A stretch of DNA of 18,665 nucleotides. Source: Rhizobium sp. Q54. GTDB lineage: Bacteria > Pseudomonadota > Alphaproteobacteria > Rhizobiales > Beijerinckiaceae. Positions within the stretch are counted from its first letter, which is position 1. Every line of letters begins with the position of its first letter. The notes below the pieces were generated by a model. The model worked only from the letters and a program-made list of their open reading frames with translations, did not search any database and was not told where the DNA came from. A program made the position numbers and the translations under genes. The stretch is taken from NCBI GenBank assembly GCA_945903655.1, contig CAMDOY010000031.1:1-18665 (forward strand), written 5' to 3'. Below, in pieces: positions 7,388 through 15,198 of the stretch.

Positions 7388-8203
7388 ATGTCCTATCTCG
7401 AACCTGCCAAGCCCCTCACCCTCCACGACATCGCCCGCATGCGGGTGGTCGGCGAGAAGATCGCGGTTCTCACCTGCTACGACGCCAGCTTCGCCGCCCT
7501 GCTGGAGCGCTGCGGGGTCGAGGTGCTGCTGGTGGGCGATTCCCTTGGCAATGTGTTGCAGGGCCAGACCTCCACCCTGCCGGTGACGCTGGACGAGATG
7601 GCCTATCACACGGCCTGCGTGGCGCGGGGCGCCAAGCGCGCCTTCATCATGGCCGATCTGCCCTTCGGCAGCTATCAGGAGAGCCCAGCGCAGGCCATGC
7701 GCAGCGCCGCAAAGCTCATGGCGGCTGGCGCCCACATGGTGAAGCTGGAGGGCGGCGCTTATATGGCGCAGACCGTGAACTTTCTGGTGGAGCGCGGCGT
7801 GCCCGTCTGCGCCCATATCGGCCTGACCCCGCAATCCGTGCATCAGCTGGGCGGCTATCGGGTGCAGGGCAAGGACGAGGCGGGCGCCGCCACCCTCAAG
7901 GCCGACGCGCTGGCGCTGGAGGCCGCAGGCGCCGCGATGCTGGTGATGGAGATGGCGCCAGCCGCCGTGGCGAGCGAGATCACCCGCGCCCTCACCACGA
8001 CAGCCACCATCGGCATTGGCGCGGGCGCGGGCTGCGACGGACAGGTGCTGGTGCTGCACGACATGATCGGCGTCTTCCCCGGCCGCAAGGCGCGCTTCGT
8101 GAAGAATTTCATGGAGGGCGCAGGCTCGGTCGACGAGGCGGTGAAGGCCTATGTGGCGGCGGTGAAGGACGGGAGTTTTCCGGCGCCAGAGCATGGGTGG
8201 TGA
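7388..8203 (+). CDS. panB: 3-methyl-2-oxobutanoate hydroxymethyltransferase (ketopantoate synthase)
   Basis: A 271-residue enzyme that transfers a hydroxymethyl group from methylene-tetrahydrofolate to alpha-ketoisovalerate, the first committed step to pantoate. Recognisable blocks are VLTCYDASFA, LLVGDSLGNVLQG (metal-binding Asp), MADLPFGSY, MVKLEGG, CAHIGLTPQSV with the following GGYRVQG, and IGIGAGAGCDGQVLV. ATG 7388 is preferred, with GAGGTG just upstream; a GTG two codons earlier at 7382 would overlap the panC stop. The product of PanB, after reduction by ketopantoate reductase (not in this window), is used by the adjacent PanC. Confidence 0.96.
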   Translation: MSYLEPAKPLTLHDIARMRVVGEKIAVLTCYDASFAALLERCGVEVLLVGDSLGNVLQGQTSTLPVTLDEMAYHTACVARGAKRAFIMADLPFGSYQESPAQAMRSAAKLMAAGAHMVKLEGGAYMAQTVNFLVERGVPVCAHIGLTPQSVHQLGGYRVQGKDEAGAATLKADALALEAAGAAMLVMEMAPAAVASEITRALTTTATIGIGAGAGCDGQVLVLHDMIGVFPGRKARFVKNFMEGAGSVDEAVKAYVAAVKDGSFPAPEHGW

Positions 8204-8244
8204 TCTCTCTTTAACCCCCTGTCCCCCGCCCTACCTACCCCCCA

Positions 8245-9198
8245 GTGCCCCTGCGCCTCGCCACCTTCAACCTCGAAAGCCTCGACTTCGCCTCCTCCGA
8301 TCCCCTCTGGTTCGAGGCGCGGGCTTCCGTGTTGCGGCCTGTTCTGGCGGCGCTGGATGCGGATGTGCTGTGCCTGCAGGAGGTGAACGCCCAGCATCAG
8401 CCCGGCGAGGCCCAGCGCTCCCTGCTCGCCCTGCGAAAACTCATGGAGGGCAGCGTCTGCGCGGGGTTCCACCTCGTCCATAGCACCCGCCCGGGCGGGA
8501 GCGGCCCGGCGGATGTGCATAATCTGGCGATTCTCAGCCGCTGGCCCATTGCGTCCCATGGCCAGATCCACCACGCTCTCTTTCCACCCACGCCATGGAC
8601 GCCGCTCCATGGCGGGCAGGCCCTGCCCCTGACCTTCGACCGCCCCCTGCTCCACGCCCGCATCGAGGCGCCGGACGAGCGCCCGCTCCATCTGATCAAC
8701 CTGCATCTGCGGGCGCCCCGCGCGGCCTTTCTGCCGGGCGGGCGGGAGGAGGGGCGCTGGCGCAGCCTGGCCCATTGGGCCGAGGCCTATTATCTCGCGG
8801 GTCTGAAGCGGCAGGCGCAGGCGCTGGAGGCCCGGCTGTTTGTCGAGCGGCTTTTCGACACAGAGCCCGAGGCCCGCATCGCCGTCTGCGGCGACCTGAA
8901 CGCCGAAGCCCACGAGGCGCCCACCCGCATCCTGCAGGCCCTGCCGGAGGATATGGAGACGCAGGCCTTCGCCGCACGCAGCCTCACCCCGCTGGAGGGG
9001 CGCGTGGCGCAAGAGGCCCGCTACACGGTGCTGCACGACGGTCGCCCGGTGCTGCTGGACCACATTCTCGCCTCTCCCGCGCTGGCCACCGCCTGCCGCC
9101 AGGTGCGAATCCTCAACGCGGGCTTGGCTGATGAAGCCCATGTGAGCGGGCCGGTGCAGGGGTCGCTGCATGCGCCCATGCTCGCCATCTTCGACTAA
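8245..9198 (+). CDS. Endonuclease/exonuclease/phosphatase-family protein
   Basis: A 317-residue protein of the EEP (DNase I-like) fold. The motif series is complete: TFNLES (N9), LCLQEVN (E46), HNLAILSRWPI, LINLHLRAP, VCGDLNAEAHE and LLDHILAS. These residues bind Mg2+ and cut a phosphodiester or remove a phosphate. The family covers nucleases, sphingomyelinases and inositol phosphatases, so the substrate stays open. No signal peptide is visible. The only suitable start is GTG 8245, preceded by a C-rich stretch with no Shine-Dalgarno match, 41 bases after panB; translation may rely on readthrough from panB or start inefficiently. A typical promoter-like gap follows the gene, so it is probably the last gene of the murJ-panCB unit. 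Confidence 0.87.
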   Translation: MPLRLATFNLESLDFASSDPLWFEARASVLRPVLAALDADVLCLQEVNAQHQPGEAQRSLLALRKLMEGSVCAGFHLVHSTRPGGSGPADVHNLAILSRWPIASHGQIHHALFPPTPWTPLHGGQALPLTFDRPLLHARIEAPDERPLHLINLHLRAPRAAFLPGGREEGRWRSLAHWAEAYYLAGLKRQAQALEARLFVERLFDTEPEARIAVCGDLNAEAHEAPTRILQALPEDMETQAFAARSLTPLEGRVAQEARYTVLHDGRPVLLDHILASPALATACRQVRILNAGLADEAHVSGPVQGSLHAPMLAIFD

Positions 9199-9339
9199 AG
9201 GCGTAGCAAATGCTTGGAAGACAAATGAAAAAGGGCGAGATGTCGCCATCGCGCGGGTTTCCCGTGGGCTCTCCTTTCGTCTATAAGGCAGCGCCTTCGG
9301 CCACTGCCCGCATGTCGCCGGGGATCAAGGAGTAAAAGA
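9199..9339 (+). promoter_or_regulatory. Leader and probable promoter of the aromatic-uptake operon
   Basis: A 141-base gap between the EEP gene and the binding-protein gene. The best promoter candidate is TATAAG at 9282-9287 with a poor -35 (TTCCCG, 9259-9264) 17 bases upstream. Upstream are two small hairpins, GGCGA-GATG-TCGCC at 9234-9247 and CGGG-TTT-CCCG at 9254-9264, that could end the previous unit. ATGTCGCC occurs twice, at 9240-9247 and 9312-9319. AAGGAG at 9327-9332 is a strong ribosome binding site seven bases before the ATG. Confidence 0.4.
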
Positions 9340-10503
9340 ATGCGCAGACAGATTTTGAAGGGCCTCGCCGCCAGCGCCTTGGCGCTCGCCACCTTGCCCG
9401 CCCTGGCTCAGGAGACCGTGAAGGTCGGCTTGATCCTTCCCATGACCGGCCAGCAGGCCTCCACCGGTCGCCAGCTTGAAGCGGGCGTGAAGGCCTATAT
9501 GGCCCAGCATGGCGACAAGGTCGCGGGTAAGAAAATCGAGGTCATCATCAAGGATGACACCGGCGTCGCCGACATTTCCAAGCGCCTGGCGCAGGAACTC
9601 GTCGTCAATGACAAGGTCTCCGTCCTCGGCGGCTTCGGCCTCACCCCCATCGCCATGGCCGTCGGCCCGGTGGCGACCCAGGCCAAGGTGCCCGCCGTCA
9701 TCATGACCGCCGCCACCTCGGTCATCGTCGAGCAGTCCCCCTATTTCGTGCGCGTCGGCCGCACCATGCCGCAGATGACCTTCCCCATCGCCGATTGGGC
9801 CGCCAAGAATGGCGTCAAGACCGCCGTAACCCTGGTCTCCGACTATGCGCCGGGCATCGACGCCGAGAAGTTCTTCAAGCAGCGCTTCGAGGAAGCGGGC
9901 GGCAAGGTGCTCGACGCCCTGCGCGCGCCCCTCGCCAGCCCGGATTTCGCGGCCTTCCTGCAGAAGGCCAAGGATCTGAAGCCGGATGCGCTGTTCCTCT
10001 TCGTGCCCTCGGGCCAGGGCGCGACCCTGATGAAGCAGGTCATCGACCGCGACTTCGCGGGCTCCAAGATCCGCGTCATCGCCACCGGCGACGTGACCGA
10101 CGACGATCTGCTCAACAGCATGGGCGATTCCGTGCTGGGCATGGTCACCTCCCATGACTACTCGGCGGACCATGACTCGCCCGAGAACAAGGCCTTCGTG
10201 GAGATCTTCAAGAAGGTGAACAACAATATGCGCCCCAACATGATGGCGGTGGCGGCCTATGACGGCATGGACGTCATCTACCGCGCGCTCACCACCACCA
10301 AGGGCGACGCCAACGGGCAGAAGCTCGTGGACGCCATGAAGGGCCAGAAGTGGATGAGCCCGCGCGGCCCGATGGAGATCGACGCCGCCACCCGCGAAGC
10401 CATTCCGCCCATGTTCATCCGCAGGGTCGAGCGCAAGAATGGCGAGCTCTACAACGTGGAGTTCGAGGCGACCGGGCCGATCAAGGATCCGACCCACAAG
10501 TAA
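9340..10503 (+). CDS. HAAT-type ABC transporter periplasmic substrate-binding protein
   Basis: A 387-residue precursor of the LivJ/LivK-like (Peripla_BP_6) family. The signal peptide is clear: basic MRRQILK, a hydrophobic core, and an ALA|QE cleavage site after residue 23. The mature protein opens with VKVGLILPMTGQQASTG, the family's usual first strand and ligand-binding loop. It captures the substrate in the periplasm and delivers it to the two permeases encoded next. The family binds branched-chain amino acids, amides, urea and, in several alphaproteobacteria, aromatic acids. With pobA and catIJ-like genes downstream, an aromatic acid such as 4-hydroxybenzoate is my favoured ligand, by context only. 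A strong hairpin follows the stop and may raise its level relative to the permeases. Confidence 0.92.
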   Translation: MRRQILKGLAASALALATLPALAQETVKVGLILPMTGQQASTGRQLEAGVKAYMAQHGDKVAGKKIEVIIKDDTGVADISKRLAQELVVNDKVSVLGGFGLTPIAMAVGPVATQAKVPAVIMTAATSVIVEQSPYFVRVGRTMPQMTFPIADWAAKNGVKTAVTLVSDYAPGIDAEKFFKQRFEEAGGKVLDALRAPLASPDFAAFLQKAKDLKPDALFLFVPSGQGATLMKQVIDRDFAGSKIRVIATGDVTDDDLLNSMGDSVLGMVTSHDYSADHDSPENKAFVEIFKKVNNNMRPNMMAVAAYDGMDVIYRALTTTKGDANGQKLVDAMKGQKWMSPRGPMEIDAATREAIPPMFIRRVERKNGELYNVEFEATGPIKDPTHK

Positions 10504-10510
10504 GCTGATC

Positions 10511-10544
10511 GAGCCGGGCCTTCGCGGGCCCGGCTCCCTCTTTT
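10511..10544 (+). terminator. Strong hairpin with T-tract between binding protein and permease genes
   Basis: Perfect 10-base arms, GAGCCGGGCC at 10511-10520 and GGCCCGGCTC at 10527-10536, enclose a six-base loop and are followed by CCTCTTTT to 10544. This has the form of an intrinsic terminator, but it lies inside a transport operon seven bases after the stop codon. It probably works as a partial terminator or as a block to 3' exonucleases that stabilises the binding-protein message, a known way to make binding protein in excess. Confidence 0.75.
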
Positions 10545-10559
10545 GACAAGGACGCCCCA

Positions 10560-11417
10560 GTGCTGACCATTCTGTTCGACGGCGTCGCCTATGGCATGCT
10601 GCTGTTCGTCCTCGCCATCGGCCTTTGCGTCACGCTTGGGCTCATGAATTTCATCAATCTGGCCCATGGCGCCTTCGCCATGGCGGGCGGCTATCTCACC
10701 ATCGTGATGATGAACCGCTACGGCATTTCATTCTATTGGGGCCTGCCGGCCGCCTTCGTCTTTTCGGCGATTCTGGGCGCGGTGCTGGAGCGCACGCTTT
10801 ATGTGCATCTCTATACCAAGAGCCATCTCGATCAGGTGCTCTTCTCCATCGGCCTCGTCTTCATGGCGACCGCCGTCGTCGACTATTTCATGGGCGCGAA
10901 CCAGCAGACCATCAACCTGCCGCCAGCTCTTGAAGGGCGCGTGAATTTTCTGGGCGCGAGCATCGGCGTCTATCGCATCTTCACCATCGTGCTCTGCGGC
11001 CTGCTGACCATCGGTCTGCAATTCGTGCTGGCGAAAACCCGCTTTGGCAGCCGCTTGCGCGCGGCGGTGGACGATGGCCGCGTGGCGCGGGGCATGGGCA
11101 TCGACGTGACGAAAATCTTCGCCCTCACCTTCGCGGTGGGCTCGGGGCTGGCGGGCCTTGGCGGGGCGCTTTCCACGGGCATCATCAGCATGGACCCGAC
11201 CTTTCCGCTGAAATACATGATCTATTTCCTGATCGTGATTTCGGTGGGCGGCACCACCACCATCACCGGCCCCTTCTTCGCCTCGCTGCTGCTGGGCGTG
11301 GCGGATGTGGCGGGAAAATATTATGCGCCCGCAGTGGGCGGTTTCATCATCTACACCATCATGGTCGCCGTGCTGATCCTGCGTCCGCAGGGCCTCTTTA
11401 CAAAGGCGAGCCGATGA
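10560..11417 (+). CDS. HAAT-type ABC transporter permease (LivH-like)
   Basis: A 285-residue inner-membrane permease with about eight hydrophobic segments. The start region, LFDGVAYGMLLFVLAIGLCV followed by LMNFINLAHGAF, is characteristic of LivH, and the RFGSRLRAAVDDGRVARGMGID stretch is the cytoplasmic loop expected to contact the ATPases. It forms a heterodimeric channel with the LivM-like protein. The GTG start at 10560 has AAGGAC shortly upstream and lies just after the hairpin at 10511-10544. It is followed after 28 bases by the second permease. Confidence 0.93.
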   Translation: MLTILFDGVAYGMLLFVLAIGLCVTLGLMNFINLAHGAFAMAGGYLTIVMMNRYGISFYWGLPAAFVFSAILGAVLERTLYVHLYTKSHLDQVLFSIGLVFMATAVVDYFMGANQQTINLPPALEGRVNFLGASIGVYRIFTIVLCGLLTIGLQFVLAKTRFGSRLRAAVDDGRVARGMGIDVTKIFALTFAVGSGLAGLGGALSTGIISMDPTFPLKYMIYFLIVISVGGTTTITGPFFASLLLGVADVAGKYYAPAVGGFIIYTIMVAVLILRPQGLFTKASR

Positions 11418-11445
11418 CGGGCGGGCGCAGCTTCGAGGTCATCGC

Positions 11446-12492
11446 ATGAGCATGACGCAACCAACCAAGCCCGTTAACGACGCAGGCGCGCGCCTGCTCA
11501 GTGGCGCGCGCTGGCGGTGGTATGAGGTCCTCTTCTGGGTCGCCGCCATCGCGCTGTTCTTTGTCTTCGGCGATTTCATCCCGGGCATCCCGACGCGCCT
11601 GATGCTGCTCAGCGAGATCATCAGCCTTGGGCTCCTCGCCCTGTCGATTGATCTGGTGCTGGGCTATGCGGGCATCGTGACCCTGGGCCAGGGGGCCTTC
11701 TTCGGGCTCGGCGCCTATGTGGCGGGTCTGATGGCGAAGAACGGCATGGGCGCCTTCCCCCTCAGCGATCCCCTGCTGGGCCTGCTGGCGGCGGCGGCGG
11801 TGAGCGGGGCGGCGGGCTTCGTGACGAGCTTTCTGGTGCTGCGCGGCTCTGATCTCACGCGCCTCATGGTGACGCTGGGCGTGGCGCTGATCCTGGCCGA
11901 ACTCGCCAACCAGATGCGCTGGCTCACCGGCGGCGCCGATGGCTTGCAGGGCGTCATGTCCTCGCCGATCCTGGGGATATGGGACTTCGACCTCTGGGGC
12001 CACACGGCCTATGTCTATTCGCTGGTGGTGCTCTTCGTCTGCTTCTGGTTGTCGCGGCGCATCGTGCATTCCACCTTCGGCCTGTCGCTGAAAGCCATCA
12101 AGGGCAATGCGCTGCGCGCCCGCGCCATCGGCGTGCCTGTGAATGCGCGGCTGGTGGCGATTTATACTTTGGCGGCGGCGATTGCGGGCATAGCAGGCGC
12201 GTTGCTGGCGCAGACCACCCAGTCAGCCTCCCCGGACATGATCGCCTTCCATCGCTCGGCGGATGCCCTGTTGATCCTCGTCTTCGGCGGCGCTGGTTAT
12301 CTCTATGGCGGGCTCATCGGCGCGGTGCTGTTTCGCGTCATGCAGGACGTCATCGGCAATATCACACTGCAATACTGGCAATTCTGGCTGGGCCTCGTGC
12401 TGGTGCTGCTGGTGCTCTTCGTGCGCGGCGGCGTCATCGGCCTCATGGAGGGCTGGTGGAACCGCCTCACCCGCAAGGGAGACGCCCCATGA
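11446..12492 (+). CDS. HAAT-type ABC transporter permease (LivM-like)
   Basis: A 348-residue inner-membrane permease, partner of the LivH-like protein. A hydrophilic N-terminus of about 25 residues precedes the membrane segments. Family blocks include LSIDLVLGYAGIVTLGQGAFFGLGAY (quoted here as LGYAGIVTLGQGAFFGLGAY), the loop SLKAIKGNALRARAIGVPV expected to touch the ATPases, and FGGAGYLYGGLIGAVLF. ATG 11446 has GAGG eight bases upstream; a second ATG lies two codons later. Its TGA overlaps the ATG of the next gene (ATGA at 12489-12492), which implies coupled translation. Confidence 0.93.
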   Translation: MSMTQPTKPVNDAGARLLSGARWRWYEVLFWVAAIALFFVFGDFIPGIPTRLMLLSEIISLGLLALSIDLVLGYAGIVTLGQGAFFGLGAYVAGLMAKNGMGAFPLSDPLLGLLAAAAVSGAAGFVTSFLVLRGSDLTRLMVTLGVALILAELANQMRWLTGGADGLQGVMSSPILGIWDFDLWGHTAYVYSLVVLFVCFWLSRRIVHSTFGLSLKAIKGNALRARAIGVPVNARLVAIYTLAAAIAGIAGALLAQTTQSASPDMIAFHRSADALLILVFGGAGYLYGGLIGAVLFRVMQDVIGNITLQYWQFWLGLVLVLLVLFVRGGVIGLMEGWWNRLTRKGDAP

Positions 12493-13247
12493 CCTATGTT
12501 CTGGAGACACGGTCGCTCTGCAAAAGCTTCGGCGGCATCATCGCGACAGACAATGTGAGCTTCAATCTGCCCGCAGGCGCGCGCCATGCGCTCATCGGCC
12601 CCAATGGCGCGGGCAAGACCACTTTCGTGAACCAGCTCACCGGCGTGCTGGACCCGACCTCGGGCCAGATCCTGTTCGGGGGCGAAGACATCACCAACTG
12701 GACCGTGCGCCGCCGCGCCACCGCAGGCATCGCCCGCACCTTCCAGATCAACCAGCTCTTCGCCGATCTCACTCCGCTTGAATCCGTGGTGCTGGCCATC
12801 AGCGAGCGCGAGGATGCGGGCGGGCAATGGTTCAAGCCGCTGGGCGCGCGCGAAGATATCGTCGTTGAGGCCTGCGAGCTGCTCGACACCCTTGGCATCG
12901 GCGATGTGCGCGAGGCCCGCGTGGGCGCCCTGCCCTATGGCAAGCAGCGCCTGCTGGAAATCGCACTGGCGCTGGCCGCCAAGCCCAAACTCCTGCTGCT
13001 GGACGAGCCTGCGGCGGGCGTGCCCGAATCAGAGCGCGAGCAGATCCTCAATGTGGTCGCGCGCTTGCCAGAGTCCGTTGCGCTGGTGCTGATCGAGCAT
13101 GACATGCACCTCGTCTTCCGCTTCGCGAAAACAATTTCCGTGCTGGTGAATGGCGCCCTCTTCTGCGAGGGCACAGCCGACGAGATCGCCCGCGACCCGC
13201 GCGTGCGCCAGGTCTATCTGGGCGAGGAGGACGTGGGGCATGGCTGA
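12489..13247 (+). CDS. HAAT-type ABC transporter ATP-binding protein (LivG-like)
   Basis: A 252-residue ATPase. Walker A is GPNGAGKT (residues 37-44), the signature is LPYGKQR (148-154) in place of the common LSGGQ, as is usual for LivG proteins, Walker B is KLLLLDEP with D172/E173, and the switch histidine is H204 in LIEHDM. The frame is open far upstream, but ATG 12489 overlaps the LivM stop as ATGA and gives the standard LivG length. It pairs with the LivF-like ATPase to power import through the two permeases. The stop overlaps the next gene by eight bases. Confidence 0.95.
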   Translation: MTYVLETRSLCKSFGGIIATDNVSFNLPAGARHALIGPNGAGKTTFVNQLTGVLDPTSGQILFGGEDITNWTVRRRATAGIARTFQINQLFADLTPLESVVLAISEREDAGGQWFKPLGAREDIVVEACELLDTLGIGDVREARVGALPYGKQRLLEIALALAAKPKLLLLDEPAAGVPESEREQILNVVARLPESVALVLIEHDMHLVFRFAKTISVLVNGALFCEGTADEIARDPRVRQVYLGEEDVGHG

Positions 13248-13968
13248 TCTTCTTGAACTGGAAGGAATTTCAGCGGGCTATGGCGAGGCGGTCGTCCTCA
13301 CCGACATTTCGTTGAAGCTGCCCGAGGGCCAGGCGCTCGCCCTTCTGGGCCGCAACGGCACGGGCAAGACCACGCTCATCAACACCATCGTGGGCCTGAC
13401 CCGGCGGCGCGCCGGAACCATCCGCCTCGGCGGCGTGGATGTGACGCGCATGCGCCCTGATCAGCGCGCCATGGCGGGCATCGGCTGGGTGCCGCAGGAG
13501 CGCAACATCTTCAAATCGCTCACGGTGGACGAAAACATCACCGCAGTCGCCACCAAGGGGCCCTGGACGCTGGAGCGCATCTTCGGCATGTTTCCACGCC
13601 TCGCCGAGCGCCGGCGCAACATGGGCGACCAGCTCTCAGGCGGCGAACAGCAGATGCTCGCCATCGGCAGGGCTCTGGCGCTCAACCCCCGCGTTCTGCT
13701 ACTGGACGAGCCTACGGAGGGTTTGGCGCCCATCATCGTCGACGAATTGCTGGCGGCCCTGCGGAAAATCGTTCGCGAGGAGCAGATCGCCGCCATCATC
13801 GTGGAACAGAGCCCGCGAAAAATCCTTCCCCTGACGGATACCGCAATCATCCTTGATCGGGGTATGATCGCCTATAAGGGAGAGAGCGCCGCGCTTGCGG
13901 GCGACGCCACGACCCTCGCCAATCTGCTCGGCGTCGCCGAGCGCACACCCACGGCCGCCAGGGCCTGA
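13240..13968 (+). CDS. HAAT-type ABC transporter ATP-binding protein (LivF-like)
   Basis: A 242-residue ATPase, second of the pair. Walker A is GRNGTGKT (37-44), the signature LSGGEQQ (132-138), Walker B RVLLLDEP (D156/E157). The switch position reads IIVEQ with Gln (Q190) where most ABC ATPases have His; this Gln is normal for LivF. ATG 13240 overlaps livG by eight bases and has GTGGGG just upstream. It completes a five-gene importer and is followed after 20 bases by the MetE-like gene, so the transporter and the catabolic genes are likely transcribed together. Confidence 0.95.
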   Translation: MADLLELEGISAGYGEAVVLTDISLKLPEGQALALLGRNGTGKTTLINTIVGLTRRRAGTIRLGGVDVTRMRPDQRAMAGIGWVPQERNIFKSLTVDENITAVATKGPWTLERIFGMFPRLAERRRNMGDQLSGGEQQMLAIGRALALNPRVLLLDEPTEGLAPIIVDELLAALRKIVREEQIAAIIVEQSPRKILPLTDTAIILDRGMIAYKGESAALAGDATTLANLLGVAERTPTAARA

Positions 13969-13988
13969 CCGAAAACGGAGACCAAGTC

Positions 13989-15092
13989 ATGATGCGCAAA
14001 ACGCCCCCCTTCCGCGCCGACCATGTGGGATCGCTGCTGCGCTCCGCCCCCCTCAAGGACGCCCGCGAGAAGTTCTTCACCCACAAGATCTCCGCCGACG
14101 ACCTGAAGGCGGTCGAGGATGTCGAGATCAAGAAGATCATCGACAAGCAGGAGGCCATCGGTCTCGAGTCCATCACCGACGGCGAGTTCCGCCGCTCCTG
14201 GTGGCACATGGACTTCATCGGCGAGCTCGATGGCGTGGAAGTGATCGAGGTCGATCAGGGCATCCAGTTCACGGGCACCCAGACCAAGCCCAAGGCGCCC
14301 CGCGTCACCGGCAAGATCAGCTCGAAGAACCATCCCCATATCGAGCATTTCAAGTTCCTCGCCGCCAATACGACGAAGACCCCCAAGCAGGCGATCCCCA
14401 GCCCCTCGATGCTGCACTATCGCGGCGGTCGCAAGATGATCAACATGGGCGTCTATCCGACCATGGAGGAATTCTACCACGACCTCGGGCAGGCCTATAA
14501 GCAGGCGGTGCATGGCTTCTACGCCGCTGGCTGCCGCTATCTGCAGATCGACGATTGCAGCTTCGCCTATCTCTGCGATCCTGCCCAGCGCGAGATGCTG
14601 GCCGCGCGTGGCGATGATCCGGTGAAGCAGGGCGAGATCTATGTGGGCATGATGAATGCGGCGCTGGAGAACAAGCCCGCTGATCTGGCCGCCACCATGC
14701 ATGTGTGCCGCGGCAACTTCCGCTCCACCTTCATCTCCTCGGGCGGCTACGAGCCAATCGCGGACCTGATGTTCAACACCCTGAACATGGACGGCTATTT
14801 CCTCGAGTGGGACAATGATCGCTCCGGCGGCTTCGAGCCCCTGCGCTTCCTGCCCAAGGGCAAGACCGTGATCCTGGGCCTCGTCACCTCCAAGACCGGC
14901 ACACTGGAGACCCGCGAAGACCTCTTGCGCCGCATCGACGAAGCGTCGAAATATGCGCCTCTCGACCAGCTCTGCCTCAGCCCCCAATGCGGCTTCGCCT
15001 CCACCGAGGAAGGCAACACGCTGACCGAAGAAGAGCAGTGGGCGAAACTGAAGCTCGTCATCGACGTGTCGAAGGAAGTCTGGGGCAAGTAA
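13989..15092 (+). CDS. MetE C-terminal-like zinc methyltransferase (cobalamin-independent methionine synthase family, short form)
   Basis: A 367-residue protein matching only the catalytic barrel of cobalamin-independent methionine synthase, the COG0620/YxjG-like form; the N-terminal half of full MetE is absent. The zinc site is intact: H238 and C240 in MHVCRGN, E273 in YFLEWDND, and C334 in LSPQCGFAS. The N-terminus reads FRADHVGSLLR and ITDGEFRRSWWHMD, typical of the family. Such proteins activate a thiol by zinc and alkylate it; known relatives make methionine with or without folate, and epoxyalkane:coenzyme M transferase is a cousin. It has ATG ATG at 13989 with GGAG at 13977-13980. Its place between an importer and 3-oxoadipate CoA-transferase genes suggests a job linked to the imported compound, such as accepting a methyl group, but this is inference. 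Confidence 0.85.
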   Translation: MMRKTPPFRADHVGSLLRSAPLKDAREKFFTHKISADDLKAVEDVEIKKIIDKQEAIGLESITDGEFRRSWWHMDFIGELDGVEVIEVDQGIQFTGTQTKPKAPRVTGKISSKNHPHIEHFKFLAANTTKTPKQAIPSPSMLHYRGGRKMINMGVYPTMEEFYHDLGQAYKQAVHGFYAAGCRYLQIDDCSFAYLCDPAQREMLAARGDDPVKQGEIYVGMMNAALENKPADLAATMHVCRGNFRSTFISSGGYEPIADLMFNTLNMDGYFLEWDNDRSGGFEPLRFLPKGKTVILGLVTSKTGTLETREDLLRRIDEASKYAPLDQLCLSPQCGFASTEEGNTLTEEEQWAKLKLVIDVSKEVWGK

Positions 15093-15102
15093 GCGATCAC
15101 GC

Positions 15103-15170
15103 GACCCCCGCTCTTGAACCCTCCCCCCTGTGGGGAGGGTCGGCCCGCGAAGCGGGACGGGGTGGGGGTC
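15103..15170. repeat. Three-armed GC-rich palindromic repeat (REP-like)
   Basis: A compact element with an outer 7-base stem, GACCCCC at 15103-15109 pairing with GGGGGTC at 15164-15170. Inside are two hairpins: ACCCTCCCC (15118-15126) with GGGGAGGGT (15132-15140), and CCCGC (15144-15148) with GCGGG (15152-15156). The CCCTCCCC...GGGGAGGGTCGGCCCGCGAAGCGGG pattern resembles a short repeat scattered between genes in many alphaproteobacterial genomes (from memory, not searched). It lies inside the operon, between the MetE-like stop and the CoA-transferase, and may modulate downstream expression or be a small non-autonomous mobile element. Confidence 0.75.
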
Positions 15171-15198
15171 GGGACACCCATAGTGTTTCGGAGGCTGA

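Noticed and set aside
9325..10497. 390-codon minus-strand ORF over the binding-protein gene
   Set aside because: The plus strand encodes a signal peptide and a full Peripla_BP_6 protein; the antisense product is His/Gly/Asp-rich without motifs.
11979..12488. Upstream extension of the LivG frame
   Set aside because: This part reads through the LivM gene in another frame; ATG 12489 overlaps the LivM stop and gives normal LivG length.
5805..12491. GACGCCC-like spacer just before three start codons (5816, 10560, 12489)
   Set aside because: The purine-rich ribosome sites differ and the shared GC-rich spacer is short enough to be chance at this base composition.
13969..13988. Possible SAM or cobalamin riboswitch controlling the MetE-like gene
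   Set aside because: Only 20 bases separate it from livF, far too short for a riboswitch, and no leader structure is present.
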